Shown here: in pieces, positions 1-10,931 of the stretch
Position numbering within the stretch: position 1 is the stretch's first letter
How the letters are laid out: each line of letters starts with the position of its first letter
Assembly: GCA_964020155.1 (NCBI GenBank)
Contig: OZ026550.1
Span: 3,679,852 to 3,743,851 of the forward strand
Length of the DNA stretch: 64,000 nucleotides
Source of the DNA: Chondrilla cf. caribensis
Lineage: Eukaryota; Porifera; Demospongiae; Chondrillida; Chondrillidae
Reading direction: 5' to 3'
Made by a program: the position numbers and the translations under genes
The notes under the pieces: model-generated
Seen by the model: the letters and a program-made list of their open reading frames with translations, nothing else
Told to the model about the DNA's origin: nothing
The model's database searches: none

Positions 1-1010
1 GCACACTTGTCCCAATGTCGTGAATGTTTGTAGTGTAGAAATGATCTTGACCTTGCGCTCTCCAGTAGCGGTAGAGGGGTACTGTGTGTGGCACTTGGGT
101 TTTGTAGCAGTAGGCGACAATACCTTCAGCACGATATCCGTGGTGGCCGACATGTCCAGGATAGGTCACTCCAATTTCGTTTGGGTTTGTTGTGTAGAAG
201 TGGTCCTTGCCATTCCAGTATCTGTAAAATGGTGCTGTGCCAGGAACCGGTGTGTTGTGCATAATGCAGGCCACTCCTTCCAATATCCATCCATATTTAC
301 CACACCCCTTTTCACCAAAGTTGGCATTGTAGAAGTGGTCAGTTATCCCTGGATGCCAGTATTTGAAGATGCTAACAAACCTAGCATCCACCAGTGCATT
401 ACCTGTGTGCCATGACGAGAAGCATGTTGTAAAGTGTGTGAAAGCCACCCCAAGGTGATAGCCATGATTGGATGAATTAAATACAAAATACCCCTGTAAA
501 CTTAAGAAAATTAAACCTGTCAGAGTACTGTTGAACTGAATGCAGGTAAAACATCTTCATTCCAACAATATGTTATTATAGATATCTACCAGGTACATTG
601 AATTGCTTATAATAGCATTAATTTTGCATATTGATTAGTTTGGCTGATATTTCAAACGACAATTTTAATGAAGGTAATTTTATGCCATGCAGTTTACATT
701 CTATTTGCAGTAAATTGTGAGAAGTCCAGCACACGTACAGTCACTATGTATCACATTCGGAATGTTACCACATGAAGTTGTTATGTCGGGAAGGACGCTT
801 TGTAGCAGACACTAATGTCAAGCCAGAATGTCCCAGATGATTCAAGACATTCGGCAACTCTGTTGCATGAATGCTCTTAGAAATAGCAGTTAGCCATTAG
901 GAGTCATTATCATTCAACTCAACAGTCATTAAAATCAAGCAACACTCATAATATTATAATATTATTGTCTAACCGGTGAGCATCAAGACAAGCACTACTG
1001 CAACCCTCAT
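1..1010 (-). CDS. Secreted DUF5648-type repeat protein, copy A (partial, runs off the left edge)
   Basis: Reading the minus strand from position 493 down to the window edge gives an uninterrupted frame with repeated units of the type RYW..DHFYTTN..EIG....GY..EGI. This is the pattern of the DUF5648 repeat family, whose function is not known. The last roughly 20 codons, by comparison with copy B at 17726-18769, lie outside the window. A 37-base first exon (974-1010) encodes MRVAVVLVLMLT, a hydrophobic start typical of a signal peptide, ending at a GTTAGA donor. The best acceptor (TTTACAG, exon from 493) opens the right frame only in phase 0, whereas the donor leaves phase 1, so the exon junction is unresolved. 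The repeat exon has no stop codons or frameshifts and is probably expressed. Product assignment is by motif; role as a secreted recognition protein is a guess. Confidence 0.6.
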
Positions 1011-1560
1011 CTTCTTCGGATGTAAGTGTAGATTCTTACAAATGGAATTCAATTGCCTTCCAAGAGAAGTATAAACTTAAGTCCTTTTCTAAATCCTCTT
1101 GCGAAGATACTGTAACAGTTGTAATTTGTAGAATTGGTGCTGCAATTGCTGGGCTTCTTTTATATCCCCAATCATTGGTTGTGTACCAGTAACATGAGCA
1201 GGAAAGTTAATTATAGTCAATAATTATTAATGATGATGGGTGTGATATCATGGGATATTTCAACTTGAAATTATACAAGTATATCCTGCCTATATAATCC
1301 AAGCAACCTTTTCCTCTGTTAAATCATAATTATACTGATTTTGTTTAGATTATAATTTCCCTTGTCCGGTAGAGCTCATAGTAAAGAGAGAATATAGTAG
1401 CTGGAGCATAGAGTTTAGAGATATATACAAGAACAAGCCTTTACATGTACAAGTATAGTAATTTAGTCTGAGGAAATAATTATATTGTGTACCATGTTTC
1501 ACGAAATGCTTTGTTGGAGTTCCCATATCTAAACTCTACCTTTATCAATTTTAAGTGCAC
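1..1560. repeat. Segmental duplication, first copy (partner 17785-19330)
   Basis: The whole stretch, coding exon, intron and 5' flank, aligns by eye with 17785-19330 in the same orientation. Differences are scattered substitutions and small indels. Similarity ends near 1570, where the second copy continues into a different dispersed repeat. It is a recent duplication that includes a complete gene. Confidence 0.85.
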
Positions 1561-1570
1561 TATAAACGCT

Positions 1571-2168
1571 GCATATAATAATAATATAATATCATATTCA
1601 TTATTATTATACACACGTGAGCAGATCTGAAAAAGGGTCATCTTATGCACTTTCGTGTATTTGCGTTTTTTCACATCATTTGAATGCTCCATCACGGAGT
1701 ATTACGATGCCGGTTTCGGAATTGCGATAGCGCATTTCGTTCACGAGATATACTGAGTTTTATTGCCATGCATAGAAGCTTTGGTGCGTGCGAACGAGCT
1801 ACTTCCGGTAGCCTATTATTTCTTCTATTTGGAGCATTAGTTTCATTGCGAACGAATATTCGGTTGCGCGCCTTATCAGCGGCAAGGCGCGAAAATATAT
1901 CGGCCGTGTAGAAAAATGGCGTATTACCGCTAGGTGCAAAACGAACTATATCTTAAAAAAGCAACATCGTATAGTCACGACGTTTACAGAGAACATTCTA
2001 CTAAAGCTTAAGATAATATTTATCGAAAAAACGCGGATTCGATAAAATTTACACGAAAACATCTTTGATCCGTATCAAGGTTTACGAAAACAACCAAAGA
2101 TGTCCCTTTTCTCAGATCCGCTCACATATAGATGAGAAAAATAAAAAGAAAAAGGAAAATACAAGAGA
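1571..2168. other. Intergenic, no gene supported
   Basis: This stretch is AT-rich with a short CpG-richer patch at 1700-1900 that includes an ACTTCCGGT word (ETS-type site in reverse, about 1801). An open frame exists at 1684-1911 but has no recognisable motif or splice context. It may be a promoter region for an unseen transcript; nothing more can be said. Confidence 0.4.
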
Positions 2169-2570
2169 TCAAACACCACAACACCCCGAGACAGATACAG
2201 CATTAAAATTTTGGATGCACGCACTGATTTGTTGACATAACTTTAAATAAGACAATGGGTCACTTGATATCAGGCTTGCACGTTTTGCGAGATCATGAAT
2301 GAAATCAAGAGCGTCTGAACCGAATGATCCTGTTGATTCAAATGCAATTGGTTGAAAATGATGGTTGTTCAATAACTCATTATACAGGTTGCGTTTCTTA
2401 GAGGCAGCCACGTTTGCAACGGATCCAGCTTCACGTGAGGCCATTGTGATGTTGGATGGAGCATACGAATCCCAACAAATCACATCCCACAACAAGGCTC
2501 AACCCTTAGTCCAATTAAGGGGTGACAGTTATACCATCTGGTCTCTTGCCATCTAAGCGACACAGTCCCT
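2169..2570 (-). pseudogene. Degenerate retroelement fragment (region downstream of reverse transcriptase)
   Basis: The minus strand encodes a 3' fragment of a protein type common in animal genomes beside reverse transcriptases. It has a KRPDG motif, then a WDV motif, an alanine-rich block ending in KKRNLYNEL, an F.PIAFES-type motif and a final QQISACIQ segment. The KRPDG part sits upstream near 2530-2560 in a different frame with in-frame stops, so the copy is broken. No catalytic reverse transcriptase part is present in the window. Assignment is from remembered family pattern, without a search. Confidence 0.6.
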
Positions 2571-2715
2571 GTGGTTCCAAGATGGAGGGCATATTGACAC
2601 TAGACAAGGCTTGAAAATGATATCATTGAGTGCTGCATGCCATATTCTTCCCTTCCATCTTCTACAACTCAAGCCATGCACTCCGGACTCATATTATATG
2701 AATATGAATATGTAG

Positions 2716-2826
2716 TAGTTATCACCCAATTACGAGGATGGTAGCCGTAATAGAATGCGAGACCGAGGCGAAGCCGAGGTCGAGTAATTCTATTAGGCTA
2801 CCATCCGAGTAATTGGGTAATAACTA
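2716..2826. mobile_element. Short palindromic MITE-like element
   Basis: The ends TAGTTATCACCCAATTAC (2716-2733) and GTAATTGGGTAATAACTA (2809-2826) are inverted repeats with one mismatch. Inner arms continue the pairing (GATGGTAGCC against GGCTACCATC), and a GAGG-GAAGCC-GAGG core forms the loop. The element has no coding capacity. Confidence 0.65.
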
Positions 2827-3029
2827 ATTTGTCTTCCGTTTGAGATCATTTTGGTATAGTGTTAATGATATTCATTGATGCCGACACAATTGAATGTGTA
2901 GAAACTATATTAATTAGACTGTCAATTAGTTATCGCCGGGTGATAAATTCGCCTGAAGTCCTAGGACAGGTTAGCATATTTATCACCCGGCGATATCGCT
3001 CAGTTACCATGGTAACGGAAGACAAATAT
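2826..3029. mobile_element. MITE-like element with nested hairpin
   Basis: ATTTGTCTTCCGTT near 2827 pairs with AACGGAAGACAAAT near 3014-3028, giving terminal inverted repeats about 200 bp apart. Inside, TATCGCCGGGTGATAAAT (2931-2948) and its exact reverse complement (2978-2995) form a second hairpin with a 29-base loop. No coding potential. Confidence 0.65.
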
Positions 3030-3429
3030 ACATATCTCCATGTCACAATCATCTCAGCTACAATGTTTCCTGTACCCTACATGTCTTCAGAACATCTGGT
3101 TAAACTGCTTGCACAATTACAAGCACTGAAACATCTCTACAAGATATCGCTAAATCCTTGAGAAGGATGTAATATAGAATGGTGTATTCTTTTCCATATA
3201 AAATCACAGGAGTAAAATGCAGCCTTCCACCCTTGATTATATATGCAATCCTTGTGTATCCTATATTAAATTTTGTTTGGATTATAAAATATCAACTGAT
3301 TTATTACACATTTTGAAGAGACTGAGCATATTTTCGGCTGGCTGGCACATGCAATGAAACATGTAGATGTTTTGTAGATGGAATAATGAAATCAAGTCAT
3401 CTTATATTGAGCATATTTAAAAATTGATG

Positions 3430-3640
3430 TTCATCTATTTGTATCCTGGTTGAGGGGAGGATCAAAGAGAAATCTGTGCGTACATAAGCCACGTAGCACA
3501 GGTCACCAGACAGGTTTCATTGTTGGAGTTAATTGCGTGAGAACAAGGCAGGAAATTAGTAAACACATTTCTATTGCATATAAAATGTTGTATTGAACTA
3601 TGTGCATATTTGCTGTATAAATAGACTATCATTCACCACC
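3430..3640 (+). repeat. About 200-bp dispersed repeat (ACAGGTTTCATTG family)
   Basis: The block contains ACAGGTTTCATTGTTGGAG followed by GAGAACAAGGCAGGAAA. Related copies lie at 34905-35110 (same strand) and, as reverse complements, at 28465-28560 and 48650-48745. No coding capacity; class unknown. Confidence 0.6.
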
Positions 3641-3910
3641 CCAGGATATAACTATTACATATAGCACATAATTACAACGTTACATCAATGTTATCTTTGG
3701 CCATGGAGTTTAGATATGTTACCTATACATTGTACTATGGACCATCTTTCATTGCCACAATGATTGTATAGTTATTTTGGTTCCATGGCAGTAAGATCAA
3801 AAAGACATATGTAATTGGATTACCAACAATATTACGGATTACCGATCTGCAAAATTACTGAGGATCTACCAACTGCCATTGAGGTATAAAGTGTACAAAT
3901 ACACGTGTAC

Positions 3911-4047
3911 CTTTGATATCTCTGTGTATGGCCTTGTGCTCGTGGAGGTAGCCAACTCCAAACATTATCTGCTTCAGGTACTTAATGATGACAGCTTCAT
4001 CAAACGAACCGAAATCACAGATCAGTTCAGGTCCTTGTACCACCATC
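3911..4047 (-). pseudogene. Relic of one MAP3K1-like kinase exon, copy 1
   Basis: The minus strand encodes LICDFGSFDEAVIIKYL and then HEHKAIHRDIKG, nearly identical to exon 15 of the MAP3K1-like gene (27393-27524). The frame is open here and the donor AAAG|GTACAC is kept, but the acceptor AG found at the parent exon reads TG. No neighbouring kinase exon is present. It is an isolated exon copy inside the composite repeat. Confidence 0.85.
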
Positions 4048-4483
4048 ACATAATGATTGTGTAGTTATTTTGCTTCCTACTATTCCAACAAGACTCAATG
4101 TGTTGGGATTACCAACAATATGGATTAATGAGCTCCAATATTACTGAGGATCTACTTCCAGTAAGGTATACAGTGTTGCTCGTTAACCTAACATGATGTA
4201 ACATAATGAACACGGTGTTCTTCCTCGTCAGGCAGGGCATTAACAAGACTTTGTGTAAGTGTAGTCTTTTGAAACCTTGTGTTGGTATCCCACAATAGGA
4301 ATTTCAAAATGGAATTGAATGTTTAACAAATAATAATTTAAAATTCGTATGGTTGCCTACCAGTGATAGAACTGAGTAATGCATAGTACATAATAAGTAT
4401 GGTTGTATATAATACAGTAGATACATGTAACAGTACTACAATGTAAGATCAGTACCACACAAATCACATACCACACACACACA

Positions 4484-4552
4484 CACACGCATGCATGCAC
4501 GCACACGCACACGCACACACACACACACACACATGCGTGTGCACATATACAC
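4484..4552. repeat. (CA)n microsatellite
   Basis: CA dinucleotide array with CGCATGCATGCACG interruptions. Apparent poly Cys-Val or His-Thr reading frames here and in every similar array are artefacts of the dinucleotide. Confidence 0.95.
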
Positions 4553-4764
4553 ACAATATGGAGTTTGTCCAATATATTCAATGATATATATTATATAATA
4601 TCATTTAAATCAATTCTAATTTTTACCTGACAGTGAGTTATACCCTTTTACATTTGTTGGTGGTCACTTGAATGTGATAGCGACCAATCGATCCAATCTT
4701 AGAACATGTCCCCTCTCTTCGCAGATGAACTACGTATACGGAACTCATTATTAATTTTGGTCAC

Positions 4765-4962
<198 letters not shown>

Positions 4963-4965
4963 TGC

Positions 4966-5074
4966 ATGTCACACTTTTCAGGCACTCCAACTCTTGACTA
5001 CAGTCAGCCAGGGATTCACATCTGAACAAGAAAACAAAAAAACTAAGCTTGTTAAAATGATTCATACCAGCCAA
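4966..5074 (-). pseudogene. Relic of the first exon of the seven-helix membrane protein gene, copy 1
   Basis: The minus strand reads a hydrophobic start followed by LADCSQELECLKSV. It matches the signal peptide and first cysteines of the intact gene (LTDCQKLGCLKSV, near 12580-12640). Downstream of this point the homology is replaced by a TG array, so the exon is truncated. Confidence 0.75.
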
Positions 5075-5114
5075 AAGTAGTAATCATTGACTCATTGTAA
5101 CTGTAACAACTTAT

Positions 5115-6000
5115 ATATCTCTCCATGTCACAATCATCGCAGCTACAATGTTCCTGTACCCTACATGTCTTTAGAACATCTGGTTAAACTGCTTGCACAA
5201 CTACAAGCACTGAAACATCTCTACTAGATATCACTAAATACTTGAGAAGGATGTAATAAAACTACGTATTCCTTTCCATATAGAATAAAGTAGTAAAATT
5301 CACCCTTTCAACCTTGACCTCAAATATTATGCAATCCTTGTGTATCCTATAATTGCTTTGAGTTATTATTATATATCAACTGATTTATTATACATTTTGG
5401 TTCCATGGCAGTAAGATCAAAAAGACACATGCAATTGGATTACCAACATTATTATGGATTACCAATGTGCAAAATTACTGAGGATCTACCAACTGCCAGT
5501 AAGGTATAAAATGTGCAAATACACGTGTACCTTTGATATCTCTGTGTATGGCCCTGTGCTCGTGGAGGTAGCCAACTCCAAACATTATCTGCTTCAGGTA
5601 CTTAATGATGACAGCTTCATCAAACGAACCAAAATCTCAGATCAGTTCAGGTCCTTGTACCACCATCACATAATGTTTGCGCAGTTATTTTGCTTCCTAC
5701 TATAACAACAATTAAGACTCATGTGTTGGGATTACCAACAATATGGATTAATGAGCTCCAAAATTATTAATAATTGCTCGTTAACCTAACATGATGTAAC
5801 ATAATGAACATTGTGTTTTTCCTCGTCAGGTAGGGCATTAACAAGACTTTGTGTAAGTGTAGTCTTTTGAAACCTTGTGTTGGTATCCCACAATAGGAAT
5901 TTCCAAATTGAATTGAATGTTTAACAAATAATAATTTAAAATTTGTATGGTTGCCTACCAGTGATAGAACTGAGTAATGCATAGTACATAATAATAATAA
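5115..6000. repeat. Composite dispersed repeat, copy 2
   Basis: Same block order as copy 1, with a shorter spacer. Ends near the sequence ACTGAGTAATGCATAGTAC. Confidence 0.75.
5531..5667 (-). pseudogene. Relic of one MAP3K1-like kinase exon, copy 2
   Basis: Same exon relic as 3911-4047. Here the cysteine codon of the ICDFG motif has become TGA, so the copy cannot encode a kinase segment. Confidence 0.85.
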
Positions 6001-6025
6001 TAATAATTATTATGCTCGTATATAA

Positions 6026-6163
6026 TACAGTACTGTGAATACTCGTTAATCTGCTGCAATTGGTTTTCAAAGAATATGGTGGATTAACGAATCTGGTGGA
6101 TTACTGGATTATCATTGGTACTTGTACATTGCATTATTACTGGGAAATTGAGATGGATTGAAT
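6026..6163. mobile_element. TA-type MITE (GTTAATCC family), truncated copy
   Basis: It begins CTGTGAATACTCGTTAATCT and contains GGTGGATTAACGAATC, shared with 23042-23215 and 46892-47074. The right end is replaced by the TG array at 6168. Confidence 0.65.
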
Positions 6164-6167
6164 GTTC

Positions 6168-6185
6168 GTGCATGTGTGTGTGTGT

Positions 6186-6249
<64 letters not shown>

Positions 6250-6260
6250 ATGTGTGTACA
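6168..6260. repeat. (TG)n microsatellite
   Basis: TG array of about 90 bp with a GCACG interruption near its start. Confidence 0.95.
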
Positions 6261-6419
6261 TGCACATGTCTACTACACATACAACTGTTTGTGATGTTTG
6301 GTAGCATACATTCTGTACATACTAACTGAAACCACGAGATTAATATGATACATGATATAGGCAGCACACCTGTAAGTATAGGAGACACAGGATACCCAGG
6401 TACACACAGTTCACACAGT

Positions 6420-6710
6420 ATCCATGGCACACACATATAGGGCATACAAAGCACACATATGGGACATATTTCACACACAACACACACATATGGACACATT
6501 CACACACAGCACACACGTGGAAAGCATTTCACATACGGCACACACACATGGAAAGCATTTCACACACTGCACACACATATGGACGCATTCACACACAGCA
6601 CACGGACACGGACACATTCACACAGAGCACACATACACGGAACACATTTCACACACAGTACACATGCAGTACACATGCAGTACACATACATTGAGCATAC
6701 TTAGAGTATA
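6420..6710. repeat. Imperfect CA-rich minisatellite
   Basis: Units of roughly 25-30 bp of the form CATTTCACACACAGCACACA with ATGG spacers are repeated about ten times. A related array lies at 13981-14160, in the corresponding place upstream of the second membrane-protein copy. Confidence 0.8.
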
Positions 6711-7269
6711 TTATATTAATCATATACCTACGTATCTACACACATCAAACATAGGACATCTGGCACACAGCAAATGTTGGCACATGCCTATGACACAACT
6801 AGCACACTCAAATGGTACACACACTACACTACTGGAAATATTAACGAGATTCCATAAATGTAGGCTTTTAACACTCCTGAGGCAACTATTCACCTTCTGT
6901 ACTCATCTTAATCGGCTACGTGTATGTATTGCACACTTACAATAGCAAACACATGGCATTAATAAAGGATAATCGTGCAAATGCATGTGCAGTTATTCTA
7001 CAAGACTGCATGAAACCACTGGGATCGATCGCAATATAACCACTATAGCGTCAGACCCATAACACACAATGTTTGATAATGACTGCATCTGTATCCGCGA
7101 CATATTATCGCTTTAAGAGACTACACTTGTCAAAAGTACCATTGCGAAAAGGTCTGACGGAACCGGCTGTACACAGCATGGGCATGACATGATGCTCTTG
7201 GTAGTGGATTGTATTTTACGTATAATATGTGTATTCAAAGTACAGTCTAATTATAAGTAACTTGTACCT

Positions 7270-7465
7270 GAAAGACTCACATTCCGTGAAACGCTGGACT
7301 GCCATATTGCAAACACTATCATCAGGGTGATCGGACGAATTTCGCGGATAAATCAGCTTCTACTTACGTAGTTCCCGGGATAACTTGCGCCATTTTCCTA
7401 GTGTACGCAGTTATCGTTGCGCAATCCGCCACACGCCTACACATACCCGGTATTATTATAATGGC
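7270..7465. repeat. Duplicated block (partner 14335-14565)
   Basis: Shared words include AGGGTGATCGGAC, GCGCCATTTT-type and TTGCGCAATC, in the same order in both copies. It flanks both copies of the membrane-protein region. In this copy about 3.1 kb separates it from the next shared block at 10609; in the other copy the gap is only about 60 bp. Confidence 0.7.
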
Positions 7466-8719
7466 GATCATAAATATAGTACGTATAAGTAGAATATACA
7501 GCATATTACTAGGTATGAATGTAATTCAGGACCTCGCTATACAGAAAATGGCGGTATATGTCATGCCAGATGTGTGTGTACGCCAGTTTTCTGATGGTAT
7601 GCACTTGTTGAATGTTGTCGTCAGCCAATGACACTATTCAATAACAGTTTATGCTTCGCTGCATCACTTTCAATTATGATTTGGTCTATTAATGTTGGGA
7701 AAATGTTTGAATCACTGTCCATATGACTGTACTTTCCATGCCAACGCTTTTTTGATTGAATCACTAAGACCTGGGTCACTGTTTAGTTTAGCATTAATTA
7801 TTCATGTGCAAGTGTGCTAACATGAGATTGATATTCAAATCTGTACCAATGCCATTCTGTCTAGTATATATTCTCACGGGATGTTTTGAATTTGTGGTGG
7901 TAATGCATGCAATTCTGGCCATGCAATATGTATCTGCAGATGAGCAACTCTTACTCATGTTGACCACCTGTGTTTTAAATTTGTGGATATACGTGATGGA
8001 TGTTTAGATTATTAACATTTGTACAATTTGTGTTGAACATTACATTGTCAAGCATTGAGGTACTGAACCAGGGTTCATGTCATTTGCTTGGACCAGGAGA
8101 ACTGTTTCGAAATGTGTTTATCACGGACACATCTCAAACATTCATATTAAGTAGGTTTAGCATTATTGGAAAGTGATGGTCACATTCCATGGCAAACGAT
8201 ACAGTGGGATTGCTTCCATTTATATTGCTGTTGCTGGAATTTACACATTGTGTGATTGTTTTTCACATCATAATCATGGCCATACCCATTGGTATTTGCA
8301 TCTTGTGTATGTGTCTGCGCTTGTTTTTTTGAGTTTGCAACTCATTTTGTGCAGTAGTGCACTGTATGATGTGTAGTGTTTGATTTTGTGTCGTGTTGTA
8401 TTTGTGATGCATTAACATATTGCGTTTGGTCTTGATTGTAAGTTTAATTCCATTTGTCAATGATTGTTTTGATCAGAATCTGCATGAGAATTTGACTCTG
8501 CCATATGATCTTCCGAACTATAAATCAACTTACAGATAATCTAATTAATACTGGTTAATACACTATAATATTATCATGAAAAAATATTGCAACTTCTGAT
8601 TGATCAACATATTAAGCATACGATTGTCCTTCCAATATTGTTTTTCTTTGTTTTGTTAATGGAAGTTCACATCTGATTTGATTCAGGATCATACAAACAG
8701 CATTTTTATATCTGAGCAG

Positions 8720-8910
8720 TTTCTGATAGTATAATGCAGTTGGCATTTCAAAGTAACAGACCTTTTTGCAAAATTTACATAATCAATTGAATCATCTTGA
8801 AAACTTAGACTTTCATAATGTTCAACAGATTTATCAACACACTTTACATGGTACCATTTGGAACAGACATCACATAGTACAGCCCTGTGGTGTTCTACAA
8901 CTATATATAA
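8720..8910 (-). pseudogene. Broken PHD-like zinc-finger fragment, probably of retroelement origin
   Basis: The minus strand reads CDVCSKWYHVKC and, after a frame change, a CKFC pair, which together resemble the end of a PHD finger. Such fingers are common in proteins of non-LTR retroelements in invertebrates. The first cysteine pair and any enzyme domain are absent, so this is a relic. A cellular PHD gene fragment cannot be excluded. Confidence 0.4.
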
Positions 8911-10509
8911 CATTTTAAGACATATTATAAGACAGACATCAAGAGAACCAGGATTTACCACAATATATATCACTGGCCAATAATAATAACATACTGATAA
9001 GTTGTATATTAACATTATTACATTTACAAGATTTTTTATTCTCCCGTTTGTAAACCTCTTGTACTGTTGATGTTTTGTAATCGGTGTATCTAGCCTAGAT
9101 GCACCGATTCTAGGGTCTATGATGAGACACTCTCGAATATTTGAAAGTTGACAAGGCTAACAATAAGCTTATCCCACGGCTAAAGCAGTTAGTACGTATT
9201 AGCAATATAAAGCGACTCATCTGAGCTTTTACAATTCTTGTAATCGGAAGAAGAGAAGAACGGATCGATATCAATAAAAACGGTCACGAAGAACTTCGGA
9301 TGAAAGGCCCGGCATCTTTTCAAAATTAACCTGTTACGTATGTATAGACTATGCGCCATTAAATGTCTGCCAACATGGACGTCACAATGGCTGTGCATTT
9401 CGATGTCCCCATCGTAGATTACGAATCGCCGACTTTACAGAATATTAATTGGAAAATCTGTTGCGTGGGAAAATTGTAAGGCATTGTTCTTGTGATGAGA
9501 AGCCAACGAATGTCGTCCGGAGATGAAATCCGGATCCAGGGGCACTCGACGAAGGAAAAACTTTCAGCCGTCGTGGGATAGCGAGTAAGTGTGCTAGACT
9601 TAAATGATCACCTCAGTCCGATACCTCACTGTTGCCCCTATTTGACATGTGGCACGAATCCCCCTGTGACCTCATAGACGTTTGCTGCGCCTGATCGAAA
9701 TTCGACATATTGGCCTAAAAAGAACCGAAAAATTTCATTGAGACACCTTCGACCAATTAAGAACGTGGGCGACCTCGATGAGACCGGCCGTACGACAGAA
9801 ACAATTAACCTCGCTAACGCTCGGTAATTATACTAGTTCAGACAGAGTCTGCTGGGGCTCGCGAAAGGGAGCTGAAAATGTGTATACCGGAGATTAATGC
9901 TCATGAAATTATTTAAAATGGCTAGTAGGTTGGGTTAGGTACACTATTTAGAGTGGCCTCCACAGTCTATAAATAAGTTTACCTATCCTACTATGGCTAC
10001 ATCCACAACAGTATATAGGAACGCAACCGAAACACGTAGAATCGCCATCTTTTCAGGCCAATGACGTCATGCACAAATGTCTGCCAAAGTGGATGTCACC
10101 GTGCCTTCAGCTATGACATTACGTCATCGACATCCCTATGTCGTTTGCGATGGTGATCCGTTGAAATACGTTCTTCAGAGTGGGGTGGACTTGACGGGAT
10201 TCCCTGGCTTCTTGTTGGAGACCCGACTGTTCCCGCCGCCTACTTGGGCCTTAGTCGAGACTTGAGGGGAGGATAAAGCTTCGGCCGAAGACCTGCCTCG
10301 TTCGAGAGAGGAACGGCAGCCAGTCGAAGACGGTCGAGTCGGGTAGAAGACTCGGAGCCCCTCGCCCGTAAAATCGACCGACGGCGTTGCTGAATCGTTC
10401 GAGATTGTGCCCGAGCCCGGTCGAAGACCTTCTACGAGGCCTTCGTCGGCAAGGAGGCAGCCGAATCGAAGGGAACGACGCTTTTCGCTTCTGGGCCAAA
10501 ATTCGTGTG

Positions 10510-10511
<2 letters not shown>

Positions 10512-10542
<31 letters not shown>
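10512..10542. repeat. (TA)n microsatellite
   Basis: About 15 TA units inside the CpG-rich patch. Confidence 0.9.
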
Positions 10543-10544
<2 letters not shown>

Positions 10545-10931
10545 GGACCACAACCGGAAGTCGGGCCTTACCGCTAGTGTGGGGCTCGCTTCCGCTCGCC
10601 CCAATAAATGAACATAAAAGATCTCAAAATGGTACAAAAATGAAAAAAAATAAACTATTTATCCACACAATATTCCATACTATATTATGTCATTGCATAT
10701 TCCATGCATACTAATTATAAAACTGATGTACATGTTAACATTCCACGCATGCAACTAGTGCTGATGTACAATATCATGGTAAACATGTAGAGATAGCTAA
10801 CACCAACACTGATGCAGATACATGCACTCTCCTGTCCATACAATTACATACTATAGCTAGTGCTGTCTACAAAAATGCACACAACATGCTATATTGACAG
10901 GTCTCAATATATTTGATAAACATGGTTGTAA

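Larger units (their letters stand above)
3040..4380. repeat. Composite dispersed repeat, copy 1
   Basis: The copy starts with a block containing CATGTCTTCAGAACATCTGG, followed by spacer, the MAP3K1-like exon relic, and a terminal block containing AACCTAACATGATGTAACAT and ending near TGATAGAACTGAGTAATGCA. The same blocks recur in the same order at 5115-6000 and 19335-20450, and the terminal block again at 22640-23000 and 24660-24960. No self-contained coding region is seen, so how it spreads is unknown. Confidence 0.75.
7466..10608. other. 3.1-kb stretch absent from the paralogous block; no gene supported
   Basis: This stretch interrupts the alignment of the 6420-12700 block with the 13981-15760 block. 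Its right part (9180-10600) is clearly richer in CpG than its surroundings and contains an ACCGGAAGTC word (about 10551) just after a TA dinucleotide tract. Apart from the zinc-finger relic near 8720-8910, I recognise no coding sequence. It may be an insertion here or a deletion in the other copy. Confidence 0.5.
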
